A stretch of 64,000 nucleotides of DNA, taken from positions 1-64,000 of the forward strand of contig NZ_CATNVD010000010.1 of NCBI RefSeq assembly GCF_951230155.1, in the 5' to 3' direction. Each line of letters starts with the position of its first letter. The stretch's first letter is position 1. The stretch is from Parablautia sp. Marseille-Q6255. GTDB lineage: Bacteria; Bacillota; Clostridia; Lachnospirales; Lachnospiraceae. The position numbers were made by a program, and so were the translations under genes. Of the stretch, positions 50,243-59,802 are shown in pieces. A model generated the notes under the pieces. The model was not told the origin of the DNA and did not search any database. It worked only from the letters and a program-made list of their open reading frames with translations.

Positions 50243-51340
50243 ATGCCGGCGTACAAGTATTTTACGAAAGATGGAAAGACAAAGTGGTATGCGAACTTCT
50301 ATTACGAGGACTGGCTTGGAAATAAGAAACACAAGTGCAAACGCGGATTTTCTACAAAAAAGGATGCGGTAGAGTGGGAACGAGATTTTCTTGCCCAAGG
50401 AGCAAAGGATCCTGATATCCTTTTTTCTGCACTGGTAAAAAACTACATGTCAGACTGCAGTTCCCGTCTGAAACTTACTACTCTGGAGAACAAGCAATAT
50501 CTGATCGATCTGAAATTGATGCCATTTTTTAAGGACATGAAAATCGGAGACATAACGCCGATCGTGATCCACAGATGGCAGGATGCTATGTTAAACTATC
50601 GGGATGAAAACGGTAAGCCCTATGCGCAGACTTATCTGAAGACCATAAACAATCAGATGTCTGCTATAATGAATTACGCAGTAAAATACTATAAGCTCCG
50701 AAGTAATCCCTGTCATGCGGCCGGCAGCATCGGGAAAAGCAATGCGGATGAAATGAAGATCTGGACAAGAGAGCAATTTGATTATTTCTTGACTTTTGAG
50801 AAAAAGAGCGCATACAGAATGGCTTTCAGTCTTATGTTCTATGGCGGTCTTCGATCCGCAGAGGTCCTTGCGTTAACTCCGGAAGATATTTTGCCAGACA
50901 GATCTATCTCAATTACTAAAAACTTTGTAGTTGTGAAGCGTGAACAATACTTCCTTACTCCGAAAACAGACAAGAGCAAGCGCATCGTAAACATTCCGCA
51001 GTCGCTGTACGATGAGCTGCAAGAATACGTGGCAAGCATGACAATAGCGCAAGATGAACGGATATTCTATTTTCAGAAGTCTGGAATGTGGGCAGAGTTT
51101 AAAAGGATAACTGCGAGATCAGGACTGCCGGCAATCAGAGTTCATGATCTGCGCCACTCCCACGCGAGTATGCTCATTGATATGAAATTCTCGATAAAAG
51201 AAATCGCAGACCGTCTCGGCCATGAATCTCCAGAAACAACATGGAGGACGTATGCTCACTTATATCCAGATAGAGACCGTAAACTTGCTGACGCTCTCAA
51301 CGATGTAAGAGCAACAAACAATAATATAGAAGATATATAA
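50243..51340 (+). CDS. int: Tyrosine recombinase integrase
   Basis: 365 residues from ATG 50243, five bases after GGAGG; an ATG three bases upstream is too close. The N-terminal arm-binding domain (WYANFYYEDWLGNKKHKCKR) and a SAM-like core-binding domain precede the catalytic domain with R204 (GGLRSAE), H301 and R304 (VHDLRHSH), H327 (RLGHES) and Y337 (WRTYAHLY). It inserts and excises the phage. The attachment site is probably just to its right, next to guaA. Confidence 0.95.
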   Translation: MPAYKYFTKDGKTKWYANFYYEDWLGNKKHKCKRGFSTKKDAVEWERDFLAQGAKDPDILFSALVKNYMSDCSSRLKLTTLENKQYLIDLKLMPFFKDMKIGDITPIVIHRWQDAMLNYRDENGKPYAQTYLKTINNQMSAIMNYAVKYYKLRSNPCHAAGSIGKSNADEMKIWTREQFDYFLTFEKKSAYRMAFSLMFYGGLRSAEVLALTPEDILPDRSISITKNFVVVKREQYFLTPKTDKSKRIVNIPQSLYDELQEYVASMTIAQDERIFYFQKSGMWAEFKRITARSGLPAIRVHDLRHSHASMLIDMKFSIKEIADRLGHESPETTWRTYAHLYPDRDRKLADALNDVRATNNNIEDI

Positions 51341-51435
51341 ATATGAAATGTAGAACAGCATACAGAAACAAAAAATGCAAAAAAATAAGACACTTTCATA
51401 ACATTAACATCACCGTAGCATCACGGGGTGAAAAT

Positions 51436-51476
51436 AAATCCCGGAAACCCTTATAAATAAAGGGCTTCTGGGATTT
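51436..51476. terminator. Terminator between integrase and guaA
   Basis: 17-bp arms (51436-51452 and 51460-51476) with one mismatch and one G-U pair and a 7-nt loop. Its A/T-rich ends make it work in both directions. It ends guaA on the minus strand and the integrase on the + strand. Confidence 0.85.
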
Positions 51477-51482
51477 TGCATA

Positions 51483-53027
51483 TTATTCGAATTCCACCGT
51501 TGCAGGCGGCTTTCCGGTACAGTCATACAGTACCCGATTGACGTTTTTCACCTCATTTACGATCCTGCTCGTGGTCCTTCCAATGATCTCCCACGGAATG
51601 TCTGCACTTTCTGCAGTCATGAAGTCTGTCGTTGTCACAGCACGCAGAGCAATTGCATAATCATACGTCCGCTCATCGCCCATAACGCCTACAGAACGCA
51701 TATTGGTGAGCGCTGCGAAATACTGGTTCACTTTCTGATCCCAGCCGGCTTTTGCGATTTCCTCACGCCAGATGGCGTCTGCATCCTGTACCATTGCCAC
51801 CTTTTCTGCTGTTACCTCTCCGATAATACGGATTCCCAGTCCTGGTCCCGGGAATGGCTGACGAAATACAAGGTATTCCGGAATGCCCAGCTCCAGACCG
51901 GCTTTTCGCACCTCATCTTTAAACAAGTCGCGCAGCGGTTCAATGATCTCTTTAAAATCAACGTACTCCGGCAGACCGCCGACATTGTGATGTGATTTGA
52001 TCACGGTAGATTCCCCGCCGAGACCACTTTCTACGACATCCGGATATATGGTCCCCTGTACGAGGTAATCCACTGCACCGATCTTCTTTGCTTCTTCTTC
52101 AAATACACGGATAAACTCTTCTCCGATGATCTTACGCTTCTGCTCCGGCTCTTCTACTCCTTTTAGTTTCTCATAAAAACGCTCCTGTGCATTGACCCGG
52201 ATGAAATTCAGATCATATTCACCTTCTGGACCAAATACTGCTTCTACCTCATCGCCTTCATTTTTTCGCAGCAGACCATGATCCACAAATACACAGGTAA
52301 GCTGGCTGCCAACTGCCTTTGAGAGCATAACTGCCGCCACCGAAGAGTCCACGCCGCCGGAAAGCGCGCACAACACCTTGCCCTTCCCTACTTTCTCGCG
52401 GATCGCCTGAATGGACTGCTCTACAAAGGAATCCATTTTCCAGTCGCCCTTGCATCCACAAATGCCATATACAAAATTAGAGAGCATCTTCTGTCCTTCT
52501 TTTGTATGAAGCACTTCCGGATGAAACTGTGTCGCATAAAGCCGCTTTTCTTCACACTCCATAGCCGCGTATGGGCAGTCTGCCGTATGCGCACTGGCCA
52601 TAAATCCAGGAGCCAGCTGTGAGATATAATCGTTGTGGCTCATCCAGCAGATTGTTTTCTCTGATACACCACCAAAAAGCTTTGATTTCTGATCTACTGT
52701 CACCTCTATTTTTCCATACTCACGTACCGGGGCCTTTTCTACCCTGCCGCCGAGAAGATGCATCATCAACTGTGAACCATAGCAGATACCCAGTACCGGA
52801 ACACCCAGCTCAAAAATTTCTTTTGTATAAGAAGGTGCGCCCGCCTCATAACAGCTGTTGGGACCGCCTGTAAAAATGATTCCCTTAGGCTGCAATGCTT
52901 TAATTTTCTCAAATTCTGTTTTATACGAATAGATTTCACAGTACACGTTGCACTCTCTTACCCTGCGTGCGATCAGCTGGTTGTACTGACCTCCGAAGTC
53001 CAGTACGATAACTGTTTCTCTTTTCAT
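51483..53027 (-). CDS. guaA: GMP synthase (glutamine-hydrolysing)
   Basis: 514 residues. It converts XMP to GMP with glutamine and ATP. The amidotransferase part has [12 protein letters not shown], the catalytic C82 ([12 protein letters not shown]) and HPEVLHT. The synthetase part has the PP-loop [18 protein letters not shown] and [10 protein letters not shown], and the C-terminus [18 protein letters not shown]. The gene is complete and ends 143 bp from the integrase. A promoter and structured leader precede it. Confidence 0.98.
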   Translation of the reverse strand: MKRETVIVLDFGGQYNQLIARRVRECNVYCEIYSYKTEFEKIKALQPKGIIFTGGPNSCYEAGAPSYTKEIFELGVPVLGICYGSQLMMHLLGGRVEKAPVREYGKIEVTVDQKSKLFGGVSEKTICWMSHNDYISQLAPGFMASAHTADCPYAAMECEEKRLYATQFHPEVLHTKEGQKMLSNFVYGICGCKGDWKMDSFVEQSIQAIREKVGKGKVLCALSGGVDSSVAAVMLSKAVGSQLTCVFVDHGLLRKNEGDEVEAVFGPEGEYDLNFIRVNAQERFYEKLKGVEEPEQKRKIIGEEFIRVFEEEAKKIGAVDYLVQGTIYPDVVESGLGGESTVIKSHHNVGGLPEYVDFKEIIEPLRDLFKDEVRKAGLELGIPEYLVFRQPFPGPGLGIRIIGEVTAEKVAMVQDADAIWREEIAKAGWDQKVNQYFAALTNMRSVGVMGDERTYDYAIALRAVTTTDFMTAESADIPWEIIGRTTSRIVNEVKNVNRVLYDCTGKPPATVEFE

Positions 53028-53049
53028 TTCTCTCCATTCCTTTCGCTGC

Positions 53050-53114
53050 GCTCAGGTACAGGAATGTAGCGTATCGCTCTGTGATGCTATCTCCCTGTGA
53101 TTATTTTCCTGAGC
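53050..53114 (-). promoter_or_regulatory. Hairpin-rich leader of guaA
   Basis: Nested arms, 53050-53056 with 53108-53114 (7 bp), 53058-53062 with 53094-53098 (5 bp) and 53067-53070 with 53086-53089 (4 bp), would make one long interrupted hairpin in the 5' leader of guaA. It does not match the guanine riboswitch core as far as can be seen. No T run follows, so any control would act on translation or stability. Confidence 0.45.
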
Positions 53115-53141
53115 TTATTTTTTAGTCCATTTTAGAGCTAT

Positions 53142-53170
53142 ATTATAAAATAGCTCGTTTTAATTGGCAA
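53142..53170 (-). promoter_or_regulatory. guaA promoter
   Basis: TTGCCA (53170-53165), 17-nt spacer and TATAAT (53147-53142) on the minus strand. An inverted repeat GAGCTAT/ATAGCTC covers the -10 box and could be an operator. The leader would be about 107 nt. Confidence 0.7.
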
Positions 53171-53462
53171 TATAAAATTTAACCCTCTTCCAGATCTCCG
53201 GCGAATGTTTGTTCATCTCACATGTATTTCTCCAAAACCTTGCATACCACAGTGCTTATATGGTAGAATAAATTTCATAATCATATAGTCTATGCCTGTC
53301 AGATTGCCAAGCAAAAATCTCAAAATATCTATCCTTATCCGGAAATAATTGTGCATTTTTATCAGCCTGTTTGCGGCCGTTTTCTGCCCCTGGCTTTTGT
53401 CATTTTAGCTTCTGACAGGTTTTGCATTTGCCGGCTTTATCGTCGGCTGACAGGAGTATACC
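53171..53462 (+). other. Intergenic region before larC with a candidate promoter
   Basis: No gene is seen here. A possible + strand promoter is TTGCAT (53240-53245), 18-nt spacer and TAGAAT (53264-53269). It would give a leader of about 187 nt for larC. CCTGTCAG and CTGACAGG copies form a distant inverted repeat. A ribosome binding site AGGAG lies just before the larC start. Confidence 0.4.
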
Positions 53463-54860
53463 ATGAAAAATAAGATATTATATCTGGAATGTCATTCCGG
53501 CATCAGTGGAGACATGACCGTAGGCGCCCTGTTGGATCTTGGCGCAGATCGTAAGGTACTGGAACAGGCCTTAAAAAGTCTGCCGCTTGACGGCTATTCG
53601 ATTGAAATAAAGGATGTTTTCAAATCCGGGATCCGTGCCTGCGATTTCCATGTGAAGCTGGACGCCGCACACGAAAATCATGATCACGATATGGAATATC
53701 TGCACAATCACGCTCTGCATGATGCTCAGACACAAATACAGCACACACACGCTCATCAGCAGGAGGCATCTCATGACGCACACGCTCATCAGCATACTAC
53801 TGCACACGCTCATGAGTATACTATTGCGCACCCACATCATCAGGAAGCATCGGTACATGATCACTGTACGCACGCACACGAGCATACGGCACGCAATCTC
53901 AATGACATTATTGCTGTGATCCGCGCCGGAGCCCTGACAGAAAACGCAAAGAAGCTTGCGATCCGCATTTTTAAGATTCTTGCTAAAGCAGAAGCCACTG
54001 TACACGGAAAACGTATAGACGAAGTCCATTTTCATGAGGTCGGAGCAGTAGATTCTATCGTAGATATTGTAGCAGCCGCTGTCTGTATCGACAATTTAAA
54101 CGCCGATGCGATTATTGTCTCTCCGCTTACAGACGGACAGGGACAGATCCGCTGCCAGCATGGCCTGATCCCTGTTCCTGTACCTGCTGTTGCTGCTATT
54201 GCTGTGAATGAAGGGCTGACGCTTAAATCTTCTGCCACACGAGGAGAGCTCGTGACACCGACCGGCGCCGCGATCGCTGCTGCTGTTTCTACAGGAAAAT
54301 CACTTCCGGAAGAATACAAAATCTGCAAAATGGGATTTGGAGCCGGAAAGCGTGATTATGAGACTGCCGGAATCCTTCGCGCCATGCTCATTGAGCCCGC
54401 CTTCTCTGATACATGGGACACCATTCTGACGCTGGAGACCAATATCGACGACTGTACCGGTGAGGCGCTGTCCTACACCATGCAGCTGCTGTTTGAAGCC
54501 GGAGCTCTCGATGTTTTTTATGTACCGATTTATATGAAAAAAAGCCGTCCTGCCTGTCTTTTAAAGGTCATCTGCCGGCCAGAGGATCGTACGATAATGG
54601 AAGCTATTATTTTCCAGAATACTACTACCATCGGCATCCGCGCTTCGCAATCTACGCGTACAAAGCTGGAGCGCCGGATCCTTGCGATCGAAACTCCATG
54701 GGGGATGGCCGATGTTAAATGCTGCACGCATGGGCAGGAAACTTATTATTATCCGGAAAATGACAGCATCTGCCGCCTTGCCGCCGCCAATAAAACAGGC
54801 TTTCCTGAAATGTATCACATGGTTCAGGCATACGCGCGCGATGCATGCCGTTCCAAATAA
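53463..54860 (+). CDS. larC: Nickel insertion protein LarC (nickel-pincer cofactor)
   Basis: 465 residues. LarC uses CTP to place nickel into the pincer nucleotide cofactor of lactate racemase and related enzymes. The start YLECHSGISGDMTVGALLDL, then IDEVHFHEVGAVDSIVDIVA, ATRGELVTPTGAAIAA and ETNIDDCTGEALSYTMQLLF are the family motifs. Between about residues 70 and 141 more than 20 histidines form a likely nickel-binding insert. The C-terminal LarC2 part is in the same frame, whereas in Lactobacillus plantarum the two parts are joined by frameshift. larE follows 75 bp later; no larA or larB is in the window. Confidence 0.95.
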   Translation: MKNKILYLECHSGISGDMTVGALLDLGADRKVLEQALKSLPLDGYSIEIKDVFKSGIRACDFHVKLDAAHENHDHDMEYLHNHALHDAQTQIQHTHAHQQEASHDAHAHQHTTAHAHEYTIAHPHHQEASVHDHCTHAHEHTARNLNDIIAVIRAGALTENAKKLAIRIFKILAKAEATVHGKRIDEVHFHEVGAVDSIVDIVAAAVCIDNLNADAIIVSPLTDGQGQIRCQHGLIPVPVPAVAAIAVNEGLTLKSSATRGELVTPTGAAIAAAVSTGKSLPEEYKICKMGFGAGKRDYETAGILRAMLIEPAFSDTWDTILTLETNIDDCTGEALSYTMQLLFEAGALDVFYVPIYMKKSRPACLLKVICRPEDRTIMEAIIFQNTTTIGIRASQSTRTKLERRILAIETPWGMADVKCCTHGQETYYYPENDSICRLAAANKTGFPEMYHMVQAYARDACRSK

Positions 54861-54935
54861 CTGCAGACCGGGCAATTATGTATCTGCCTTTTTATTCGCA
54901 GATATATTTCTTTCTTCCACTATCAGGAGGCGATT

Positions 54936-55829
54936 ATGAATACTTCCATAAAAATGGATCGGGAGCTTTCTCCCAAACTGCTTCAGACCTATGCAGGACT
55001 CACTGCATATTTTCAGTCAGAGCTGCACAGAGGGATCTGCATCGCCTATTCCGGCGGAGTCGACAGTACGCTTTTGCTAAAAGCTGCATCTGATGCTGCT
55101 TCTTCTGGAATTGCCCCCAAGCCTCGCCCTGTGCTTGCTGTTATCCTGGAGACACAGCTTCACCCGCACTCAGATACACAGCAGGCAGTGCAAAGAGCCA
55201 GACAGCTTCACGCCCTTCCGGAAGTTATCCGGGTCAATGAATTTCAAGATCCTCAGCTTCTGAATAACCCGGACAACCGCTGCTATCTGTGCAAGCATCT
55301 GTTATTCTCAGAGCTGAAAACACGGGCACTGGAACATGGGTACTGTATGATATGCGATGGTTCTAATAAGGATGATGAGGGCGAATACCGCCCCGGCATG
55401 AAGGTATTAAAGGAGCTTGGCATCCGCAGCCCTCTTCTGGAGCTTGGCATTACGAAATCAGAAGTCCGGGCTCTCTCAGGCGCACTTGGCCTGCCAACTG
55501 CCGCACTCCCGTCAACGCCCTGTCTGGCTACCAGACTTCCTTATGGCACATATCTGGACCGGGACCTGCTGCTGCGCATCCATACCGGAGAACAATGGCT
55601 GCGCGAGCAGGGCTTTTACAATGTACGCCTTCGTTTTCATGAGCCATTGCTGCGGATCGAGATTGACTGCTCCGATTTTTCAAAGCTTTTACGAATGCGC
55701 GAGCAGGTGATCCGGCAGATGAAATCTCTCGGTTTTCTCTATGTAACCCTTGATCTGGAGGGGTTTCGCAGCGGCAGCATGGATCTGCAGATAACCAACA
55801 CGTCCTCTGCGCACTCCGCAATTTCGTAA
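54936..55829 (+). CDS. larE: Pyridinium sulfur transferase LarE
   Basis: 297 residues. LarE activates the nicotinate-derived carboxylates with ATP and donates sulfur to them. The PP-loop is SGGVDS at 39-44. C116 and C119 lie in DNRCYLCKHL, and C196 in STPCLATRLPYG corresponds to the sulfur-donating cysteine. Three cysteines in this spacing fit the LarE type that holds a 4Fe-4S cluster rather than sacrificing its own cysteine. AGGAGG precedes ATG 54936. It forms an operon with larC. Confidence 0.93.
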   Translation: MNTSIKMDRELSPKLLQTYAGLTAYFQSELHRGICIAYSGGVDSTLLLKAASDAASSGIAPKPRPVLAVILETQLHPHSDTQQAVQRARQLHALPEVIRVNEFQDPQLLNNPDNRCYLCKHLLFSELKTRALEHGYCMICDGSNKDDEGEYRPGMKVLKELGIRSPLLELGITKSEVRALSGALGLPTAALPSTPCLATRLPYGTYLDRDLLLRIHTGEQWLREQGFYNVRLRFHEPLLRIEIDCSDFSKLLRMREQVIRQMKSLGFLYVTLDLEGFRSGSMDLQITNTSSAHSAIS

Positions 55830-55841
55830 CTTCCCTATACC

Positions 55842-55903
55842 ATAACAAGGCTCCTTTCCAGGCAGACGTATTTATCTGACTGCCCGAAAAGAAGCCTTGT
55901 TAT
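55842..55903. terminator. Bidirectional terminator between larE and the glycosylase gene
   Basis: 11-bp outer arms (55842-55852 and 55893-55903) and further inner pairing (GGCAG with CTGCC) form a long interrupted hairpin between two convergent genes. Confidence 0.82.
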
Positions 55904-55932
55904 ATAATTCTAATATTCGCGAGCCGCTACTG

Positions 55933-56421
55933 TTAAAGAATACATTTCCATGCCTCGACCAAACGCTCCAGAGAGAAGGCTGCGTTTGCCGGACTCGTCG
56001 ACGGAAGCCCTGTAATCTCCCGCCCACAGCTTTTTTTCTGAAACCGGTCAAACAGCTTCTTTGCTGTCCCTCCGTTCGCATAGATCCGTTCGATCTGAGC
56101 TGTGTGCAAAATACACTGCAAGTCTGTTGGAATTACATTTCGGATGCTACTGTCACTCGAACCGATAATATCGCACTGCGCGATCACATCCCACACTGCA
56201 ATATGATGCGCAAGCAGCAGGTGCTTCTTTGTCTCGATATCTGTCGGAACTTCTTCGCCTGTGAGTGCGGCGATCACCTTCCAGAAACGATTCTGCGGAT
56301 GCCCGTAAAAAAACTGCTGCTCTCTTGATTTGACCGAGGGGAAACTCCCCAGAATCAATATTCTGCTGTGTTCATCGTACACAGGTGGAAATTCATGTCT
56401 GACCTTCTGATATTCTGACAT
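55933..56421 (-). CDS. Hypoxanthine/deoxyinosine DNA glycosylase (UDG superfamily)
   Basis: 162 residues. The first motif, ILILGSFPSVKSREQQFFYG, followed by HPQNRFWKVIAALTGEEVP, and the late LPSTSPANAAFSLERLVEAW are the features of the small deoxyinosine glycosylases in the uracil-DNA glycosylase superfamily. The enzyme would remove deaminated adenine from DNA. The short length is typical. Confidence 0.85.
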   Translation of the reverse strand: MSEYQKVRHEFPPVYDEHSRILILGSFPSVKSREQQFFYGHPQNRFWKVIAALTGEEVPTDIETKKHLLLAHHIAVWDVIAQCDIIGSSDSSIRNVIPTDLQCILHTAQIERIYANGGTAKKLFDRFQKKSCGREITGLPSTSPANAAFSLERLVEAWKCIL

Positions 56422-56447
56422 TGCCTGTCTCCTTAAAAAAATACAAA

Positions 56448-56927
56448 TTAAAAGCCTTCCCGTCTTCTCATTTTTCTCAGTTCATTGCGTTTTTTACCAG
56501 CTTCCCACTCGATTTCCTGTGTCACACCTTCTACGATCAGTCCTGGCACCTCGACCGGTGTCTGATTTTCATCCGTACCTACCATAACAAAATATGCCCT
56601 GTTGATCATTGTGCGCATTCCGTTCAGATTCTCCGCGTATGTATCAATGCGCACCTCCATCGAAGAACGTCCCACATACGTCAGACGCCCGATCAGCACG
56701 ATCGTATCATTGACCCGTGCGCCCGATTTAAAATACATATTGTCAACAGCTACTGTCACAACATTCATCTCGGCATGGCGCTTTGCCACGATCCCCGCAG
56801 TCTCATCGATCCACGCAAGGAGCTGTCCTCCAAACAGATAGCCCGCAGCATTCAGGCAGCGCGGCATCAGAAGGAATGACTGCTCCACCATCGAGTCCTC
56901 CACCCGCTTCATTTTCCTATCCGGCAT
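56448..56927 (-). CDS. Acyl-CoA thioesterase (hotdog fold)
   Basis: 159 residues; AGGAGG precedes the ATG. The hotdog signature AAGYLFGGQLLAWIDETAGI with its Gly-Gly-x-Leu helix, then TVAVDNMYFKSGARVNDTIV and YVGRSSMEVRIDTYAENL, match the cytosolic acyl-CoA thioesterase (YciA/ACOT) group. The C-terminus is basic (KKRNELRKMRRREGF). It hydrolyses acyl-CoA to CoA and free acid; substrate unknown. Confidence 0.88.
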   Translation of the reverse strand: MPDRKMKRVEDSMVEQSFLLMPRCLNAAGYLFGGQLLAWIDETAGIVAKRHAEMNVVTVAVDNMYFKSGARVNDTIVLIGRLTYVGRSSMEVRIDTYAENLNGMRTMINRAYFVMVGTDENQTPVEVPGLIVEGVTQEIEWEAGKKRNELRKMRRREGF

Positions 56928-56973
56928 ACTGATCCTCCTTTAGCCAATGCCCTGCCAGAGCATTGCTGTCTCT

Positions 56974-57981
56974 TTACTCGTAATCATGTACCAAAAACAT
57001 CGGTTTTACAGCCATGATCTCATCAAATTCTTCCTGCTCTACAGATACACTCGAGTTCAGCGCCTTCAGATCCTTTTTGACCGTCTCAAGCGCTTCCTCC
57101 GGTGTATGGGCTCGTTCTAAAGCCAATACCTCTGTCATTCTCATCAAAACACCAGGGTGTGCATATCTCGCCGGTACAGGAAATGTCCCATATAAAGCAA
57201 GATAATCCTCCATTGCCCTCTCTGCCTCATTGAGCTTCCTTTCGATAAAACGGCGGTTATTTTTTGCTGTCGGAAGTACATGCGCGCCTGAAAACAGGAA
57301 AATAGCTGCCAGGCCCAGCAATAAAAAGTACATGGCAAACCCGGCATGTGTAACAAGCGCATAAATACCGTACAAAAGAGCTGCCAGACCCATAAGCGTG
57401 ATAAACAGCGCCGCCCACTTATACGCTGGATTGGATCGATCATACGTCCGCTTTTTCTTTGCCGCCGCGCTCAACTCCTGATAGAGCTGCGGCCTTTGCT
57501 CCAGATACTCCTGCGCTCTTTCCAGATCAGCAATTTGCGCCTGTGCTTCCGGAGAAACCACACGGTTCCTTCGCTCTTTTGCGATCCGTGCTTTCTCTGC
57601 CAGACGTTTCTCTGCTTCCGCGCTGTGAAGCTTCAGACCAGGCTTCTTTGTCTGCAGATACGAAAGAATCTGATCCACCTGTTCTTCTCTTTTAAAATTA
57701 CACTGCTTCTGCATTCCATTGTCATACTCTACCACAAGATATGGAATCGCTGCAAAAATCCCCTTTCCCGTGTATCCGCCTTTGCTCATCGCGATTCTTT
57801 TAAACACGCGTGTAATAGAGGAAAACGGAACATAATACCTTCTGTCAATGTAAAAACTGTTCAGGTACATTGCTTTTTCCCCTACACCGCACGGGCCGAT
57901 CTTCCTGCATTGCTTTTTATCTGCCACAAGCTGCTCTGCTTCCAGCCCCTGCCTGCCTAACTGTTTTGGTTTAAAAATCAT
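56974..57981 (-). CDS. Membrane protein of unknown function
   Basis: 335 residues. The N-terminal 100 residues are PH-like or beta-rich (YVPFSSITRVFKRIAMSKGG). A charged helical region leads to two membrane spans at about 189-210 (WAALFITLMGLAALLYGIYA) and 215-235 (FAMYFLLLGLAAIFLFSGA). The C-terminal 95 residues are helical and cytoplasmic. No family is recognised with certainty. Confidence 0.72.
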   Translation of the reverse strand: MIFKPKQLGRQGLEAEQLVADKKQCRKIGPCGVGEKAMYLNSFYIDRRYYVPFSSITRVFKRIAMSKGGYTGKGIFAAIPYLVVEYDNGMQKQCNFKREEQVDQILSYLQTKKPGLKLHSAEAEKRLAEKARIAKERRNRVVSPEAQAQIADLERAQEYLEQRPQLYQELSAAAKKKRTYDRSNPAYKWAALFITLMGLAALLYGIYALVTHAGFAMYFLLLGLAAIFLFSGAHVLPTAKNNRRFIERKLNEAERAMEDYLALYGTFPVPARYAHPGVLMRMTEVLALERAHTPEEALETVKKDLKALNSSVSVEQEEFDEIMAVKPMFLVHDYE

Positions 57982-58110
57982 ATGCTTCCCACCCTTACCT
58001 GATCCTGTCCCCTGATATTATCCCTGTCGGCATCCCGGCTTCTCAGGTATCTGCCACCGGCTACAGCAATCTGTGCCACACATTGCTGCAGCCAGCAGTT
58101 ACAGTATAGT

Positions 58111-58144
58111 AAAAGGAGGGAATTCAGTCAAGCAGATTCCCTCC
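58111..58144 (-). terminator. cstA terminator
   Basis: A 9-bp stem (58115-58123 with 58136-58144) and a T run on the minus-strand transcript lie 45 bp after the cstA stop. Confidence 0.8.
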
Positions 58145-58188
58145 CTCTAAAATCAAACGTTTATCCGTATCTGTCTATGCATTTTCCG

Positions 58189-59629
58189 CTACGCACGCTT
58201 TGGCTGCTTTTTCGTCGCATACATAAAGATTCCCAAAAATGCAACTGCCAGAACAATACCTGCCGGATAAGCAACTGCCGTGCCAAGATTCAGACATTCC
58301 GGAGCATAGAAGAAATACGTCATAGAAACTGCACTCATAAATGTCGCCGGAACTGCTGTCAGCCAGTAGTTCTTTTTCTCTTTAAACAGATACATGCTTG
58401 CCGTCCACAGAACGATCATAGCTAATGTCTGGTTCGTCCAGCTAAAGTATCTCCACACGATCGTATAATCCAAATGTCCGATGATCGCACCTGCACCCAA
58501 AAGCGGAATACAGAGCATCAGACGCTTGGAGTACGATTTCTGTTCAATGCCAAACCAGTCTGCCAGTGTCAGACGCGCGCTTCGAAAAGCAGTATCGCCT
58601 GAAGTGATCGGGCATACGATTACGCCAACCATGGCAAGCGCTACACCGATGCCGCCCATTGTCTTCGCACATACATCATAGATCGCTGCCGACTGTCCAT
58701 TTGCAAGAATATCCTGAAGTCCTGTGCTCAGTCCGCCAGTCACCTTGTAAATTGAGCATCCTGCTGCTGCCCAGATAAGGGCGATCACACCTTCACATAC
58801 CATCGCTCCATAAAATACAAAGCGTCCCTGTCTCTCAGACTTCATACAGCGTGCCATCAAAGGAGACTGTGTCGCATGGAAGCCCGAAATCGCACCACAC
58901 GCAACGGTGATAAACATAACGCTCCAGATCGGTGTTCCCTTCGGATGCATATTCGTGAGATTTGTCCAGATCTCAGGAATCACAAACTCAGAATGTGTAA
59001 AGATACCGAAGCATACACCCACTGCCATAATGATCAGGCAGATGCCAAAAATCGGATAAATACGTCCGATGATCTGATCAATGGAAATAAAGGTTGCAAT
59101 GAAGTAATACGCCAGGATCACCCACAGCCAGAACTCCGTGCTCGAAAGCACACCGCCTACTCCGCCATTTTTAAACAGCGTAACGATCAGTCCTGCCGGT
59201 CCTACAGCAAATACCGTACCTACCATAACAAGGAGGACAACACTGAAGATACGCATCACATTCTTCATTACTCCGCCAAGATAAATTCCACACACTTCTG
59301 AGATAGAAGCACCCTCATTTCGCTCGGACAGCATACCTGAAAAATAATCATGCACACCGCCGGCAAAAATCGTACCAAAGGTGATCCACAGAAATACGAC
59401 CGGCCCCCACAAAGCTCCCTGCATCGCTCCAAAGATCGGACCAGTCACTGCGATATTCAGCAATTGAACAAGGAACAGCTTCCATTGGGGCATGACTACA
59501 TAGTCTACGCCATCATTGATCCGCACTGCCGGTGTCTCTGTCATCCGGAGCAAAGGTATTCTCTACGACTTTACCGTAAACAAAATACCCGCCGACCAAA
59601 AGAAGCAGACAGATAAAAAAACTAATCAT
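58189..59629 (-). pseudogene. cstA: Carbon starvation CstA-family transporter, frameshifted near the start
   Basis: From ATG 59629 the frame reads MISFFICLLLLVGGYFVYGK then VVENTFAPDD, a proper CstA start. Near 59531-59545 it leaves the frame that continues ETPAVRINDGVDYVVMP, PQWKLFLVQLLNIAVTGPIF and on to 58189. Removing one base restores a protein of about 480 residues with a dozen or more membrane spans. If real, translation could only begin at an internal ATG at 59544 with loss of the first membrane helix. The cause may be mutation or sequencing error. CstA proteins take up peptides or pyruvate. Confidence 0.82.
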
Positions 59630-59760
59630 AACTCCAACTTCCTCCTTTATAAAAATTTTATAATTTTAGATTAATTTAATTATATTCTTTTTCTCATAAA
59701 AATCAATACATTTTAACCAAAAAAAATCTTTTTCTATTTATTTTTTGTACAAACAGGACA

Positions 59761-59794
59761 AAAAACAGAGGCTCCGCATATCTGCGCAAGCCTC
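59761..59794 (-). terminator. spoIIID terminator
   Basis: Outer arms 59768-59773 and 59789-59794 with inner GCGCA/TGCG pairing, followed on the transcript by TGTTTTTTG. Confidence 0.8.
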
Positions 59795-59802
59795 CATTCT
59801 TC

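Noticed and set aside
53740-53900. Short DNA repeats resembling an array
   Set aside because: They are in-frame codons of the LarC histidine-rich insert, irregular in spacing, not a CRISPR array.
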